Positions 11,537 through 21,963 of a stretch of 64,000 nt of DNA are shown piece by piece; position 1 is the stretch's first letter; each line of letters opens with the position of its first letter. This DNA comes from Anoplolepis gracilipes (lineage: Eukaryota; Arthropoda; Insecta; Hymenoptera; Formicidae). The position numbers and the translations under genes were made by a program. Below the pieces are notes generated by a model, which ran no database searches, was not told where the DNA came from, and saw only the letters and a program-made list of their open reading frames with translations. The stretch covers positions 62,001-126,000 of the forward strand of contig NC_132974.1 in assembly GCF_047496725.1 (NCBI RefSeq). Direction: 5' to 3'.

Positions 11537-11705
11537 GCAACAGCAGGGCTTCCGGCGAAATAAATCGACAATGGACGGGATTTTCATCCTACGATGATTA
11601 ATCCAAAAATCCATCGAGTTCGACAAACCACTGTATCTGTGCTTCGTCAATTTGAAACAGGCTTTCGACAGGGTTCGTCTTAAAGACGTGATAACCGTTC
11701 TACAT
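11537..11705 (+). pseudogene. non-LTR retrotransposon RT fragment
   Basis: One frame reads QQQGFRRNKSTMDGIFILR, a stop, then LIQKSIEFDKPLYLCFV and NLKQAFDRVRLKDV. This is reverse transcriptase motif 2 and domain A of a LINE. The family normally has F-V-D-L-x-K-A-F-D; here the first catalytic Asp is Asn, and a TGA splits the fragment. Both ends break into unrelated AT-rich DNA, so it is a short internal relic. Confidence 0.7.
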
Positions 11706-11709
11706 TATA

Positions 11710-12160
11710 TTACTTATTAATATTTCTGAAAATTATATTAAAGCAATAGAAATAAAAAATAGTACTAAAAAATAAGCGTAAATAAGAAAGCAGATAACAA
11801 TATTCAAATATACCTATATAAAATATACCTCTTTTAATGATATAAAATTATTTACATACGTATATGTATGTATTTGTTTAAGTATGTATACATAATATAT
11901 TATATTAATTCAAATTAAATAATATAAACATTAATATATGAACTTAATATTCCAACGTTTTAAATCGAAACATATTTACAAAATGCTAATTGACGATATA
12001 TTTTGAGATCTCGCAACTATAAAGAATAAATATTTTAATAAAATTAAAAAAAAATAGTGAATAGTGTATAGTATATAGAAAATATGTTGACAAGTACATA
12101 AGAGGCAGTGACATAAATCATAAAATTTTTAAATTTATTAATAATCCATATATATAAAGT
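11710..12160. other. AT-rich, no gene seen
   Basis: Low-complexity AT-rich DNA between the LINE relic and the satellite. Confidence 0.5.
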
Positions 12161-13362
12161 TTATTTTATAAAAACATCGGTGCGGACTCTGTCACTCAAA
12201 GATGATAATTACAACACCCACCTATTTGTTTTATAAAAACATCGGTGGTACGGACTTTGTCACTCAAGGGTGATAATCTCAACACCTATCTGCTTGTTTC
12301 ATAAAAACATCGCCGGTGCGGACTCTGCTATCCAAAGGTGACAATTCCAGCACCCACCAGCTTGTTTCATAAAAACATCGCCAGTGCGGACTTTGTCATC
12401 TAAGGGAGACAGTCCCAGCACTCACCGACATGTTTCATAAAAATTTCGCCGATACGGACTCTGTCACTTAAAGATGACAGTTCCAGCACCCACCAGCTTG
12501 TTTCATAAAAACATCGCCGGTGCGGACTCTGTCACTTAAAGATGACAGTCCCAGCACCCACCAGCTTGTTTCATAAAAACATCGCCGGTGCGGACTCTGC
12601 TATCTAAAAGTGACAATCCCAGCACCCACCAGTTTGTTTTATAAAAACATCGCCAGTGCGGACTTTGTCATCTAAGGGAGACAGTCCCAGCACCCACCGA
12701 CATGTTTCATAAAAATTTCGCCGATACGGACTCTGTCATTTAAAGATGACAGTCCCAGCACCCATCAGCTTGTTTTATAAAAACATCGGTGGTACGGACT
12801 TTGTCACTCAAGGGTGATAATCTCAACACCCATCTGCTTGTTTCATAAAAACATCGCCGGTGCGGACTCTGCTATCCAAAAGTGACAATTCCAGCACCCA
12901 CCAGCTTGTTTCATAAAAACATCGCCGATGCGGACTCTGTCACTTAAAGATGACAGTCCCAGCACCCACCAGCTTGTTTCATAAAAACATCGCCGGTGCG
13001 GACTCTGCTATCTAAAAGTGACAATCCCAGCACCCACCAGTTTGTTTTATAAAAACATCGCCAGTGCGGACTTTGTCATCTAAGGGAGACTCCCAGCACT
13101 CACCGACATGTTTCATAAAAATTTCGCCGATACGGACTCTGTCACTTAAAGATGACAGTCCCAGCACCTACCAGCTTGTTTCATAAAAATTTTGCCGATA
13201 CGGACTCTGTTACTTAAAGATGACAGTCTCAGCACCCACCAGCTTGTTTCATAAAAACATCGTCGGTGCGGACTTTGTCATCTAAGAAAAACAGTCCCAG
13301 CACCTACCGACTTGTTTCATAAAAACATCGCTGGTGCGGATTCTGCAACTCAAGGTTTTGAC
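12160..13362. repeat. 68-bp satellite, about 18 units
   Basis: The unit is about 68 bp, e.g. starting at 12,494 and 12,562. It contains TTTCATAAAAACATCGCCGG, then TGCGGACTCTGTCACTTAAA, then GATGACAGTCCCAGCACCCA. Neighbours differ by a few bases. A block starting at 12,562 recurs at 12,970, 408 bp or six units on, giving a higher-order period. Since 68 is not a multiple of 3, no frame stays open, so it is not coding. Each unit can fold: GGTGCGGACT-TGTCA pairs with TGACAGTCC-GCACC across a loop of about 8 bases. Confidence 0.9.
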
Positions 13363-13527
13363 AGATCCGCTCAGCGAGTAGTTACTTATGATCAACATAG
13401 CTTTTAAAATTTCGATAAATATAAGTGCATATACAACGAATAGTTGTTCATTGAGCGCTCAATGAGCGATTATGCTTTTGAATGCATTATACATATGTAT
13501 ACAAACAAGCGCGTAAGATGTAAGTTA

Positions 13528-13605
13528 GGGCTATTGTACTATGCCAGGCAATAAGAACAGGGAATAACACAGGCAAGAAAGAGAGAGATCTTTCTTTCCA
13601 TATTT
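13528..13605 (+). repeat. Harbinger-type terminal repeat, solitary
   Basis: TTA (13,525-13,527) followed by GGGCTATTGTACTATGCCAG and GCAATAAGAACAGGGAATAA is homologous to the left end at 1100, including the following purine-rich hairpin with AGAGAGATCTTTCTTTC. I did not find the partner end, so it is a fragment or a deleted MITE. Confidence 0.6.
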
Positions 13606-13620
13606 AATTAACATAATATT

Positions 13621-13910
13621 TCTTAAGTATATAATATTAATATATTACCTAATGGTAATTCATTATTCTGCCTTTCAAGTTCTAAGTTATTCTTGATTGT
13701 AAAAGCCACACATGTGTAATATTTGTTAAATCCGTGTACATACAATTTTAAAGGCTTATATATGATATGCGGATTTGAAAAAGCTCATAGTCATTTTTAT
13801 ATACTTATATGGCGTCGAATATTTTACATTTGCTATACGGTTTTTGTAACTAAATAATCTAGAACTTGTAGGCAGAATAATGATGAATTATATAATATAC
13901 TTAGAAAATT
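13621..13910. repeat. MITE-like inverted repeat
   Basis: TAATTCATTATTCTGCCTTT-CAAGTTCTA (from about 13,659) pairs with TAGAACTTG-TAGGCAGAATAATG (13,858-13,893). The outer ATATAATA/TACTTAG tracts pair as well. The spacer is about 170 bp and has no ORF. Confidence 0.6.
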
Positions 13911-14290
13911 AAAGAATTAATACGTGAATTAAATAAGCAAATATTTTGCGTATCAAAAGACGTTACACTGTTGCATACTAAACTTTAGATTCCAAATATA
14001 TTTCAAGCAATTATATATATGTAAAACTGACTTTATTTTACAAGATTGTTCTATCAGTTGTTCTGATAGTTATTTAACTGAAATTTTGATTAAAAGTTAC
14101 ATTGTTAAAGGATCCAAGTAAAAATATATATGTATTAAAAAAATATTTAGTATACATACATGTATATATACTTATATGTATAATAATTTCATTAAAAAAG
14201 GTATATTTATTATATGTCTTATTTAATTTGTTCACACTTATTTTTTACCACTTAATCACTTTAATATATAGAATTTCCAGAAATATTTCT

Positions 14291-14367
14291 TGAATTAATT
14301 TTAAATAAAACTAAACGAAATGTTTTCTCAGTACAATTTCATTCAGTTTTATTTAAAATTAATTTAA
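14291..14367. repeat. perfect-stem hairpin
   Basis: GAATTAATTTTAAATAAAAC with TAAACGAAAT pairs with ATTTCATTCAGTTTTATTTA with AAATTAATT around a loop of about 15 bases. The stem of about 30 bp has two mismatches. It is probably a small foldback element. Confidence 0.6.
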
Positions 14368-14369
14368 GG

Positions 14370-15284
14370 ACTTAATACTCCTGGAATTATATGTGCTAAA
14401 ATATATAATTATATAACTATATACTATTTTTCACTATTGATGCTAGATGTTTGCGAGAAAAAATCAAAGTCAGTCTGCTTTAGAATCGTGACCAAAACAT
14501 AGTCGTTTTTAAAAGTTAAATTTATAAATTAAAATGTATAAAATAATTTTAAAATTTTTACAATTTTTTACAGAAATGCAGCAAACAAATAAGGAAAAGA
14601 GAAATTGAAAAAAGTACATCAAAGGAAAATACTTCAAATGATAATAAAAATACCAAATGGGAAAGAACAAAATATTAAAGAAAAACAAAATAAGGGAAAA
14701 GAAAATTTAGGGGAGACTTATAATGAGAAGGCTAAAGAGAAAAAGCAAATTTATTGTTTATTATAAAAGCTAATTTATTGCTCAAACAATATATAGTATA
14801 GAATTAATTGCGTCACGTTTGATTTAAATAAAAAAATTGGAAAACTGTGCCGGTAAGATTTTTAATTTTTTCAAAATTAAGAATTAAATTTCTTTAGCTA
14901 AAAAAAAAACAAAATCGCCAAGTGAACCTTCAAAATAAAACAGTATAAAAACGACTTTTCTAGTCGCTGATCTTTCTTGGGTTCGTCGGTTCGCTTGACG
15001 CAAGGCATGTGTCTTTAAGGTTTTTGTTCTCAGAAAATATAATTGTTACGTCCTTTTCTTGGCCTATCCTTTTCCAGGTCTGGACGTAATATCTACTTAA
15101 TTTTTTTATATTCAGTTTTAATGTTATTAATGGACGATTTATCAATATAAAATCTCCGAAATTTATTTATTATGTGCCACGTACAGTTGCAGATTTAATG
15201 TATTGGAAGCATGGAGGTATGAAATAACAGGAGGGAGTGTAAAGCCTTTTAAGTAGGGGAGGTAACAACACCAAATGTGATTGG
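14370..15284. other. no clear gene; LTR-end relic at 15,044-15,092
   Basis: 14,575-14,760 is Lys/Glu-rich if translated on +, but has stops and no border I trust. 15,044-15,092 starts TGTTACGTCC and ends GGTCTGGACGTAATA, resembling the 3' end shared by the LTR-like elements ending at 19,112 and 24,108. Confidence 0.35.
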
Positions 15285-15830
15285 TTGCCCGGGGAAAAAA
15301 AATTGGCCATATATGGATTTTGTCAATATCTGATCATGTCTTACCAAGTATAGTCATATATGATATTATATGATAATTAAATAAAATCATATGATATCAC
15401 ATATGATTTTATTTAATAAGATTATCGAAAGAGCTCCGAATTAATAAATATAAATAAGTAAGTGAGTAAATTAAATAAATAAATTATAAATAGGTAAAAA
15501 CGAAATTAATTCATTTATTTAATTTATATATTATGCTGAAGAAGATTCAAAACATGAATCGAAACGTTCAAAATTTTTATTATAATTTCCATCATTCTAT
15601 AGAATGTTACTAATGTACTTAATGTCAATATACTTGCGATACATCACCTATATAAAAAACTTATAATTTTGTATTCACATCTCCTCGCTCCTATTGCCTC
15701 TTTCTCACTTACTTATGATTTTATTTAATTATCATATTATCATATATAACCATATTTAGCAAGATATGCTCAAATATTGACAAAATCCATATATGGCCAA
15801 TTTTATATGGATTTTTTTTCCGGGTGGCCA
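15285..15830. mobile_element. MITE with about 110-bp terminal inverted repeats
   Basis: TTGGCCATATATGGATTTTG with TCAATATCTGATCATGTCTT at the left (15,299 on) is matched in reverse complement by the right arm, 15,715-15,800. The interior (15,483-15,715) recurs inverted at 16,890-17,095, on the other side of the THAP exons. Confidence 0.7.
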
Positions 15831-15945
15831 CAGTAATATGACGTTTTGTTTATTTTTTTTTCATCTTGTCTAACCAAAAGTAAGAATGGGTGAATAAATC
15901 GAATTTCAGTTTGTTTTAAAAAGATAAAAAATATTATAAAACAAA

Positions 15946-16874
15946 ATGCCCATGCGTTGCAGTGCATTAGGTTGCAAAAGCACCACAAATATTAATAAAG
16001 AAAAAACTGCAGACATAAAATTAGGAGCAATGAAAAATATATCATTTTACGGTAAGTACAGTTTTATCATAAATTATATAAAATGTTAAATCTTTATCTC
16101 GCTCCTTTATCGTATTATAATACTAAATAGACAAAAAATAAAAAATAAATATATCGTTTGTTATAGATTTCCTAGCAATCCAGAAAGAAGAGCAAAAAGG
16201 ATAGAAATACTGAATTTGGAAGAAAAGATTCTTGGTCCGAGTAGTCGGCTTTGTTCCTTACATTTTGAAGAAAAATTCATTGATCGCACATCTGCAGCCT
16301 ACGTAAGATTGAGAAAAAATATAATGAATAAATGTTTATAGATATCTAAAGATACTGAACATGAAGCAAATATTATTAATACAACAAATACAACGAATAA
16401 ATTACCTTTGCAATCGCTTGAAAATATACAGGTTGATAAACAGCACACACCGTTTACACATAAGTAATAGATAAAAAGTATAATAAATAAATAACTTTTA
16501 TTGAAAACAATAATAATATAATGTGATATATTTTTATAATAGATTTTATGAGTGCCAAAAAAGCATCTTCCTTGTTAATGCAAGAAACAAGATCAACTGA
16601 CGAAGAGAACATAAATATTTTGCTAGAAATTATTTATAATTCACCGAAAAGTTCAAGAAATAAAACCTTGTATAGTGAAATTGATATGTTGTGCAAACAT
16701 GTAAAAGTTTTACAGAGAAAAGTAAAACAAAAAAATGAACGAATTGCTGCTTTAAGCAATATTTCGAATAGGTTAAAAGAAACAAATGCTAAAAGTAAAT
16801 ATAACTTAAATACTTTTATAAATTATATATTTTTAAATACAGATTTTGTTTTGTGTGCATTATGTAAACTGTAA
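15946..16874 (+). pseudogene. THAP-domain exons with coiled coil
   Basis: Exon 15,946-16,051 reads MPMRCSALGCKSTTNINKE and ends ISFY before a GTAAGT donor. The next exon (from 16,167) reads FPSNPERRAKRIEIL and then LCSLHFEEKFID. Together these give the C2CH pattern of a THAP zinc-binding DNA-binding domain: Cys-x4-Cys, then Cys-x2-His. Joining the exons leaves the frame one base short between FY and FP, so the copy is probably inactive. A spacer with TEHEANIINTTNTT follows. The exon at 16,548-16,874 gives a heptad-like coiled coil (EIDMLCKHVKVLQRKVKQK). THAP plus coiled coil is the N-terminal layout of P-element/THAP9 transposases, and P-element sequence follows at 17,300. Confidence 0.65.
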
Positions 16875-16889
16875 TTTTTATAAGTAAAT

Positions 16890-17095
16890 AATAAAGAGGC
16901 AATAGAAGCGAGGAGATGTGAATATAAAATTGTAAGTTTGTTATATATAGATGATATGTCGCAATTGTATTGACATTAAGTACATTAGCAACATTCTATA
17001 GAATGACGGAAATTACAATAAAAATTTGACGTTTTGATTCATGTTTTGAATCCTCTTCAGCATAATATATGAATTAAATAAATGAATTATAAATA
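16890..17095 (-). repeat. inverted copy of the 15,483-15,715 repeat
   Basis: In reverse complement this matches the MITE interior, including TATGCTGAAGAGGATTCAAA and the small palindrome ATTCTATAGAAT. It flanks the THAP exons opposite the first copy. Confidence 0.75.
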
Positions 17096-17299
17096 AAAAA
17101 CTAAATTAATGATAAAACATCGTGTAATAAAGACGTAAGACATGTGTGAACATAAAATCCGTGATCGTATTCGCATGATTAAAAGGGTCACTGCCTCAGA
17201 ACCGCTGTACATATTTATCGCATGTTAGTTGTATAAAATTACATATATACAAAACGATCCAATTTATTTCGGCTCTTTTTTTTTTTTTTAGAAATTATA

Positions 17300-17805
17300 G
17301 AAATTTCCAACAAAACGTTTAATTAGAGAAGAATAGAAAAAAATAGAAACTTTACGGAAAGAAATATATAAGTTACGTAAGAAACTTGTGGAAAAAGATA
17401 AGAAAGCAGAAACAGTTAATAGCATATTAAATAAATTAAAACAAGAAAGAAAATTGATCGATAACAAACAGTATGAAACGTTATATAAATTTGGTAAAGT
17501 AAATTTGGAATTATCACGCAGATAGTTTTGCAAGCACGCTAGTATTCCTACACCTAAACAATACTCTGCAGAATTGCGTTCTTTTGCACTAACCCTGCAT
17601 TATTATTCTTCTCGTGCATATAATTATGTAAGGAATATATTTCATAAATGTCTTCTTCATCCGAAAAGCTTGAGTGCATGATACATTCTATCTATTAATC
17701 TATTAATCATTCGATCTATTAATGGTTCTCTGGGCATTAATATTGAAGCTTTAAATTGCATAAAAGAAAAGGCTGCTTTAGTCGATTTTCCATTATATGT
17801 GTTAT
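17300..17805 (+). pseudogene. P-element transposase fragment
   Basis: From about 17,345 one frame gives a Lys-rich coiled coil (TLRKEIYKLRKKLVEKDKK). After a stop it gives IPTPKQYSAELRSFALTLHY, then YSSRAYNYVRNIFHKCLLHP, then INGSLGINIEALNCIKEKA. That series (Y-S-x-E-L-R-x-F-A-L-T-L-H-x-Y-S, then LLHPKxL, then a G-x-N-xEAL helix) is the start of the P-element/THAP9 catalytic region. In-frame stops near 17,522 and 17,680 and a duplicated ATTCTATCTATTAATC segment break it. The element at 17,800 cuts it off before the catalytic Asp. Confidence 0.7.
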
Positions 17806-19112
17806 GTTCTATCGGCTCCACGTTTCTTCCTCTCACGCTATTAATTGATAAGCGATAAACGAGGAGTCACTCGACAAACGGACTGTTGCCACACTTTAAA
17901 CATTTCAACACGATTTCCCAACAAATACAGAAGGGCTCGATGATGAAATACATTACGGTTCGTCACTACGTAGGATTAAATGATAATCGCCCAATCAATA
18001 ATAAGGAAAAGTCACTCGATAAATAGACCGTTCTTGCCACACCATACTTTAACTATTTAGACACGATTTCCAAACGAGTACAGAAGGACCTAACGACAAA
18101 TTATCAATCTCTTCTGTAACCGAATAATAAACACAGCTGAGTAAATTCTAAAATTTCCTAATTTTCACGAGCTCAGCAACAATCAAAACAAGGCGGAGAA
18201 AAGATACGCTTCGGACCAATCGCAATACGTGGTCCCGCCCAACACGCCTCAGGAAAATTATATAAAAAGGGAGAGTTGCGAGAACGCTTATGAACATTAT
18301 TCTTAACACTCCTTAAGCTTTTAGAACTTTTAAAGTCAATCATCTCAGACATTCGGGGTCGATAGTGTCAGTCAGTAGTGTCGTACCAGTAATTTTCCTC
18401 GGAAATTTGATTTTCGTTTGGGCTCTTCGTTAACGCAAATTCAGTGCGTGATCCACGAGCACAACTCTCAGCTGCAGAACAACACCAACACGAAGGGAAC
18501 CCCACGAGACTACCGAACGTAAGATTTCACCAAAATAGTAAGGCGAATTTAATTAGACAAAATCAGAAATGAACCCGTAATACACACACACACACAGCCT
18601 TTTTTTTACAACAATAAAAATAAAAAATGTAAACTTTCCACCCAGAACATAAAAGTTTAGACTCTCACTCTCCCCCTCATTATTCTGGGTGATGATCTCC
18701 GTTCTAATGCAACATTCGTGACAACACACACGCACACACACTTACTTAAATCTAAGGCCGCTATTAGAAAAATTATATAAAAAAATCATATGTATAACGT
18801 TAGGATTTAATTGAATTAATGTAAATCGAAATATTAAATGATCGGCAAATTTTTTTAACTCTCTCTTTCACTCTCCGCGAAAGATCACACTTGGTCCCGT
18901 CCCGTGTAAAAGAGATTCGATTCTCTGACCAAAAAGGGACCACCGAGCGAGCGTTCGCATAAACAGTGTAATAACGACATCCCGTCGTTTACCTGTTTTG
19001 CTAACCTTCAGCTCGCTCGACCGAGTCACTTGTCGGTAAGACATTTGACATCGGAACAGTTCCTCTTATGCCCTTCCTTTGACCCATTCTTTTCACGAGC
19101 CTGGACGTAACA
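17800..19112 (+). mobile_element. LTR-like element A (probable solo LTR)
   Basis: It starts TGTTATGTTCTATCGGCTCC and ends GAGCCTGGACGTAACA. Both ends and most of the 3' third are shared with element B (21,964-24,108). A TATA-type promoter lies at 18,255-18,270 (TTATATAAAAAGGGAGAG). TG..CA termini with a short inverted TGTTA/TAACA fit a Ty3/Gypsy LTR, but I see no internal coding region attached. The 4-base flanks (TATG and TACT) do not match, so the insertion has rearranged or the left border is off by a few bases. Confidence 0.6.
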
Positions 19113-19258
19113 TACTGAAAAATTGTACGACGCTACTTATTCTTGTACGACACTATAAGTTGGTAACAATCTTCTTTTCTCTACAAATAAAGAAGCAGAT
19201 TATTTTTACCTGAATGTTATATGAAATATTATAATTGCAATATTGCAATTGTTAACAT
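19113..19258. other. short unassigned spacer
   Basis: A small direct repeat, TTGTACGACGCTACTTATTC / TTGTACGACACTATAA, and otherwise AT-rich DNA. Confidence 0.4.
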
Positions 19259-19259
19259 G

Positions 19260-19801
19260 ACAAATAGGTGCCTTTCAATATAACTATATGTAATATTACA
19301 CTGAAATAACAAGTTATGTTACATTTGACTGTGTGCGTTAAAGACCCACACTGCGAAAGGCACTCTATTCTAAGGACAAACAAAATCATTTTCTTGTATT
19401 TTTGAGAATATAAAAATATGAAAGTTTTTATATATATTATTATTAGTACCTCAAAGCAACACATTTGTTTGTTTGATCAACAAGTGAGTGTATAGAATTT
19501 TTCATTGAGCCCAACATCAAAGCCTAATATCGTTTAAATAATAATAATACTCAGAAATCTCAATAAGTTCGGACGTATATTAGAAACGAGTCTTTGCGCG
19601 GTCGAAGATGTTAATGCGTGACACGTGCCTGTTGTTCATGTAATATTTTTCGAAATCATTACTGCAAAATATTTGTATTTATTAAATAAATATTAGTAAT
19701 TATGAACTATATGTTCCTTCTCTTAATTTCTATAATTTTATCCTCGATGAAAACGGCTTCTGGATGGATGCCGCGTGCTGAGATAGCGTAATGCCGACAT
19801 T
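19260..19801. repeat. dispersed repeat family R1, copy 2
   Basis: Nearly identical to 7171-7700, with a 20-base AT insertion near 19,680. It is cut at GCCGACATTTAT by the LTR-like element starting at 19,805, where copy 1 continues CGCAAACG. Confidence 0.7.
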
Positions 19802-19804
19802 TAT

Positions 19805-20136
19805 TGTTATGCCCGAGTTGCTACGGCCCTAATGTTCGTTCGTCTTGTTCTGAATCGAGCCGCGGTTAACGGTTACTTAGAAATCGTCGTGAAAGGAGAT
19901 TGTTTATTAACAGCTGAGAGGAGGTTGTCCGGCGCCATATTTGGGATTCGGTTGACAGCTGTCGTAACGTTCGGACGTTTGGCTGACGGATACCGATTTA
20001 TTTACATTATCATTGTTATTTTGTTCCTTGTTACTTCTAATTAAAGTTCTTAATTAATTCTTCCCAAACTTGTGTTATATTTATTACGCGGCGTGAAACG
20101 AACCGGAAGTGCAAAAGACGACGTGCGGACGTAACA
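19805..20136 (+). mobile_element. 332-bp solo LTR (Gypsy-like)
   Basis: It starts TGTTATGCCCGAGTTGCTAC and ends GACGTGCGGACGTAACA, with TGTTA/TAACA terminal inversion. It has an AATTAAA signal (20,037-20,043) and a GC-richer body than its surroundings. The flanks TTAT (left) and ATAT (right) agree at three of four positions, consistent with a mutated 4-bp target duplication. It is not related in its body to elements A and B. Confidence 0.55.
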
Positions 20137-20560
20137 ATATATATACTATACAGTTGTCACGTGACCATTCGTATAAAAGGGAAATTCTTTTAAAAGACAG
20201 GGTGTTGGGAGTAATACACATTTTTCTTCGTATTTCTATAGAAGTTTTATTCTTTCCGAACAGGTAAAAAATTCTTTTAGAAGAAGACAAATGCGTACCT
20301 GCCTTTCGGTTATTATATATGTTTTATATCTGATATAAAGGGATACATATTTAAAAAAGAACAAAATTGGTTTCTTAATTCGTATATTATTTACATATTT
20401 TTATGTTTCGATAATATTTTTGAAAAATTTTAAACTGAAATTTTTAAAAATAATGAACTATATTTTGATATCTATGAACTAAGCGCTCACTCGTTGTGCA
20501 CATTTTTTCTGTTTTATTTGTTTTCTGTTGTATTTGTTTATTTTAATATTATTTATGATC
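20137..20560 (+). repeat. repeat family R2, copy 1
   Basis: This matches 49,085-49,520 (+) and the inverted copy at 37,480-37,905. The start holds GTCACGTGACCATTCGTATA followed by AAAGGGAAATTC, a TATA-type core conserved in all three copies. A CAG|GTAAAA splice-donor-like site (about 20,263) and GAAGAAGACAAATGCGTACC follow. No long ORF. It could be the promoter end of a retroelement. Confidence 0.6.
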
Positions 20561-21385
20561 ATTACTCATACAGCACAGAGTGTTGCAGAAAGCTTTCAGA
20601 AAAGTCTCAAAATTGTTTCAACCTTTCACATCTGATGCAAAACATTTTTGAAAGATTTCTACAATATGCCACATAAAATGTTGCAATAGAAATGTTATTG
20701 AAATATTCCACATGAACAATTTTATAAAACTTTCAGTTGAGATATCTCCGTATTGTTTCATATGAAATGTTTTCATAAATTTTTCAGTTAAACTGTTTCA
20801 GAAGCTTTTTGCATGCAATAAATACTTTTAAATAATTTATCTCTAAAGTATTTTACATGACTAACATAATAAAATTGCGTGGTCCACTTAATGCCACAAA
20901 TGCAGGCATCTGCTTTCTGATTGATCAAAAAATGCAAACGCAGTTGTAGTCGCGAGCCGCTTTAGTGCGATGTAGCCATTACACATTTTTTTGTGTATTT
21001 TGCGAAGTATCCAGAATAAAGAGCGCTCTGCGCAGCACATATGTGCGCGGGACCGCGGGAGCCATTGTTTAGTGCAGGCAGTGCAGCAGCAGAGTCTCGA
21101 GAAGAACAAGCTACTTTAGAATCCATAAAACTGTTTCTTTTTCTAAGTTTTATAACCATTTTATCATTAGGATATTATGGGAAAAAAGATTTTAAGCGCT
21201 GACGTTCGGCAGCTTTGCACCCTCGCGGAAAATCTCCCATAAAACTGGAGCGAAACATCTTCCATAATTTTTAAGGAAAGAATGCAACGCACCAGCGCCA
21301 ACATTCGGCTGCTCGAATTTGAGAATCTGTCTCCGCGTTAAAACGTATTCAACAGTCGTCGAGTGTCTTTCGATTTAGTGCTAAA
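20561..21385. promoter_or_regulatory. 5' flank of the SIM/Cys-rich ORF, no gene
   Basis: 20,561-20,880 is AT-rich with repeated TTTCAGAAA-like words. From 20,890 the base composition rises. 21,180-21,215 contains GCGCTGACGTTCGGCAGCTT, which recurs as GCGTTGACGTTCGGTAGCTT at 24,310, in each case upstream of an acidic/Cys-rich ORF. A shared promoter element is my inference. Confidence 0.4.
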
Positions 21386-21817
21386 ATGAATATAGAAGAT
21401 GTGATTGTCATCGAAGACAATGAAGACAATGAAAATGTGGTTATTATCGACGACAGCGATGAAGAAGTGGAAATAGTGAATGACTCTGATTATGAGAGTG
21501 ATCCGGAAGACTATTTGAATGAACAAGTAGTGCCGTTAGTGCGTGAAGAATTACGAATTATAACTGAACTGCAGGAAATGTGTAACATCATATTTTATTA
21601 CGAAGTGAAAAAGTATGACAACGACGAGGAAAATAGTGAAAAATTTTGTTCGGGATGTTTCATCGAAGTTCAAGATTCATATACAGAAAATAAAATTGTG
21701 TATAAACATGAAACTGGACAATATATTTATCACGGTTGGAACTCGTGTAATAATTGTGGACACTCACTGTGCCAAGTAATAGCATGTAGTGTGTGCCGTT
21801 TTTGTGCGCAGCACTAA
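21386..21817 (+). CDS. acidic protein with SUMO-interaction-like motifs
   Basis: A 143-residue ORF from ATG to TAA. The N-terminal 50 residues are strongly acidic and contain VIVIEDNED, VVIIDDSDEE and VEIVNDSD: three runs of aliphatic residues followed by Asp/Glu/Ser, the pattern of SUMO-interacting motifs. The C-terminal half holds FCSGC, then WNSCNNCGHSLC, then CSVCRFC, a Cys-pair arrangement like a zinc ribbon or small RING-like fold. I do not recognise the family. It sits at the left of the block that also contains a polymerase-associated ORF (24,858 on), and a related ORF lies at 24,481. A regulatory role, possibly touching host SUMO pathways, is inference only. Confidence 0.5.
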   Translation: MNIEDVIVIEDNEDNENVVIIDDSDEEVEIVNDSDYESDPEDYLNEQVVPLVREELRIITELQEMCNIIFYYEVKKYDNDEENSEKFCSGCFIEVQDSYTENKIVYKHETGQYIYHGWNSCNNCGHSLCQVIACSVCRFCAQH

Positions 21818-21856
21818 ACTTTTGTAGACATTTGCTAGGACTAAGTGCTGTGAAAA

Positions 21857-21963
21857 ATGGTGACCGAAAAACTATTGAATGCGGTGGTGGAGTTTCAACG
21901 AAATCGCGAACTTGGTGTATAAAATTCTTCAATCTACGATCTCCAATCTACGATCTTATATAC
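21857..21963 (+). pseudogene. Cys-rich ORF, 5' part, split by element B
   Basis: An ATG at 21,857 opens MVTEKLLNAVVEFQRNRELG and then a stop. The frame starting at 21,879 (MRWWSFNEIANLVYKILQS) runs open to the target site ATAC (21,960-21,963). On the far side of element B the same frame continues from 24,113 without a stop to 24,300. The initiating Met is uncertain: the helical MVTEKLL frame may have joined the other through a one-base slip near 21,900. Confidence 0.45.

Noticed and set aside
12160..13362. CRISPR-like regular array
   Set aside because: Units abut as 68-bp satellite copies with no unique spacers, and the genome is eukaryotic.
15532..15580. hammerhead-ribozyme-like core (CTGAAGA...GAATCGAAAC), again inverted at 17,028-17,056
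   Set aside because: The first stem II pair is A-C in one copy, the inverted copy has lost the GAAA start, and I find no short stem III partner with a cleavage site nearby.
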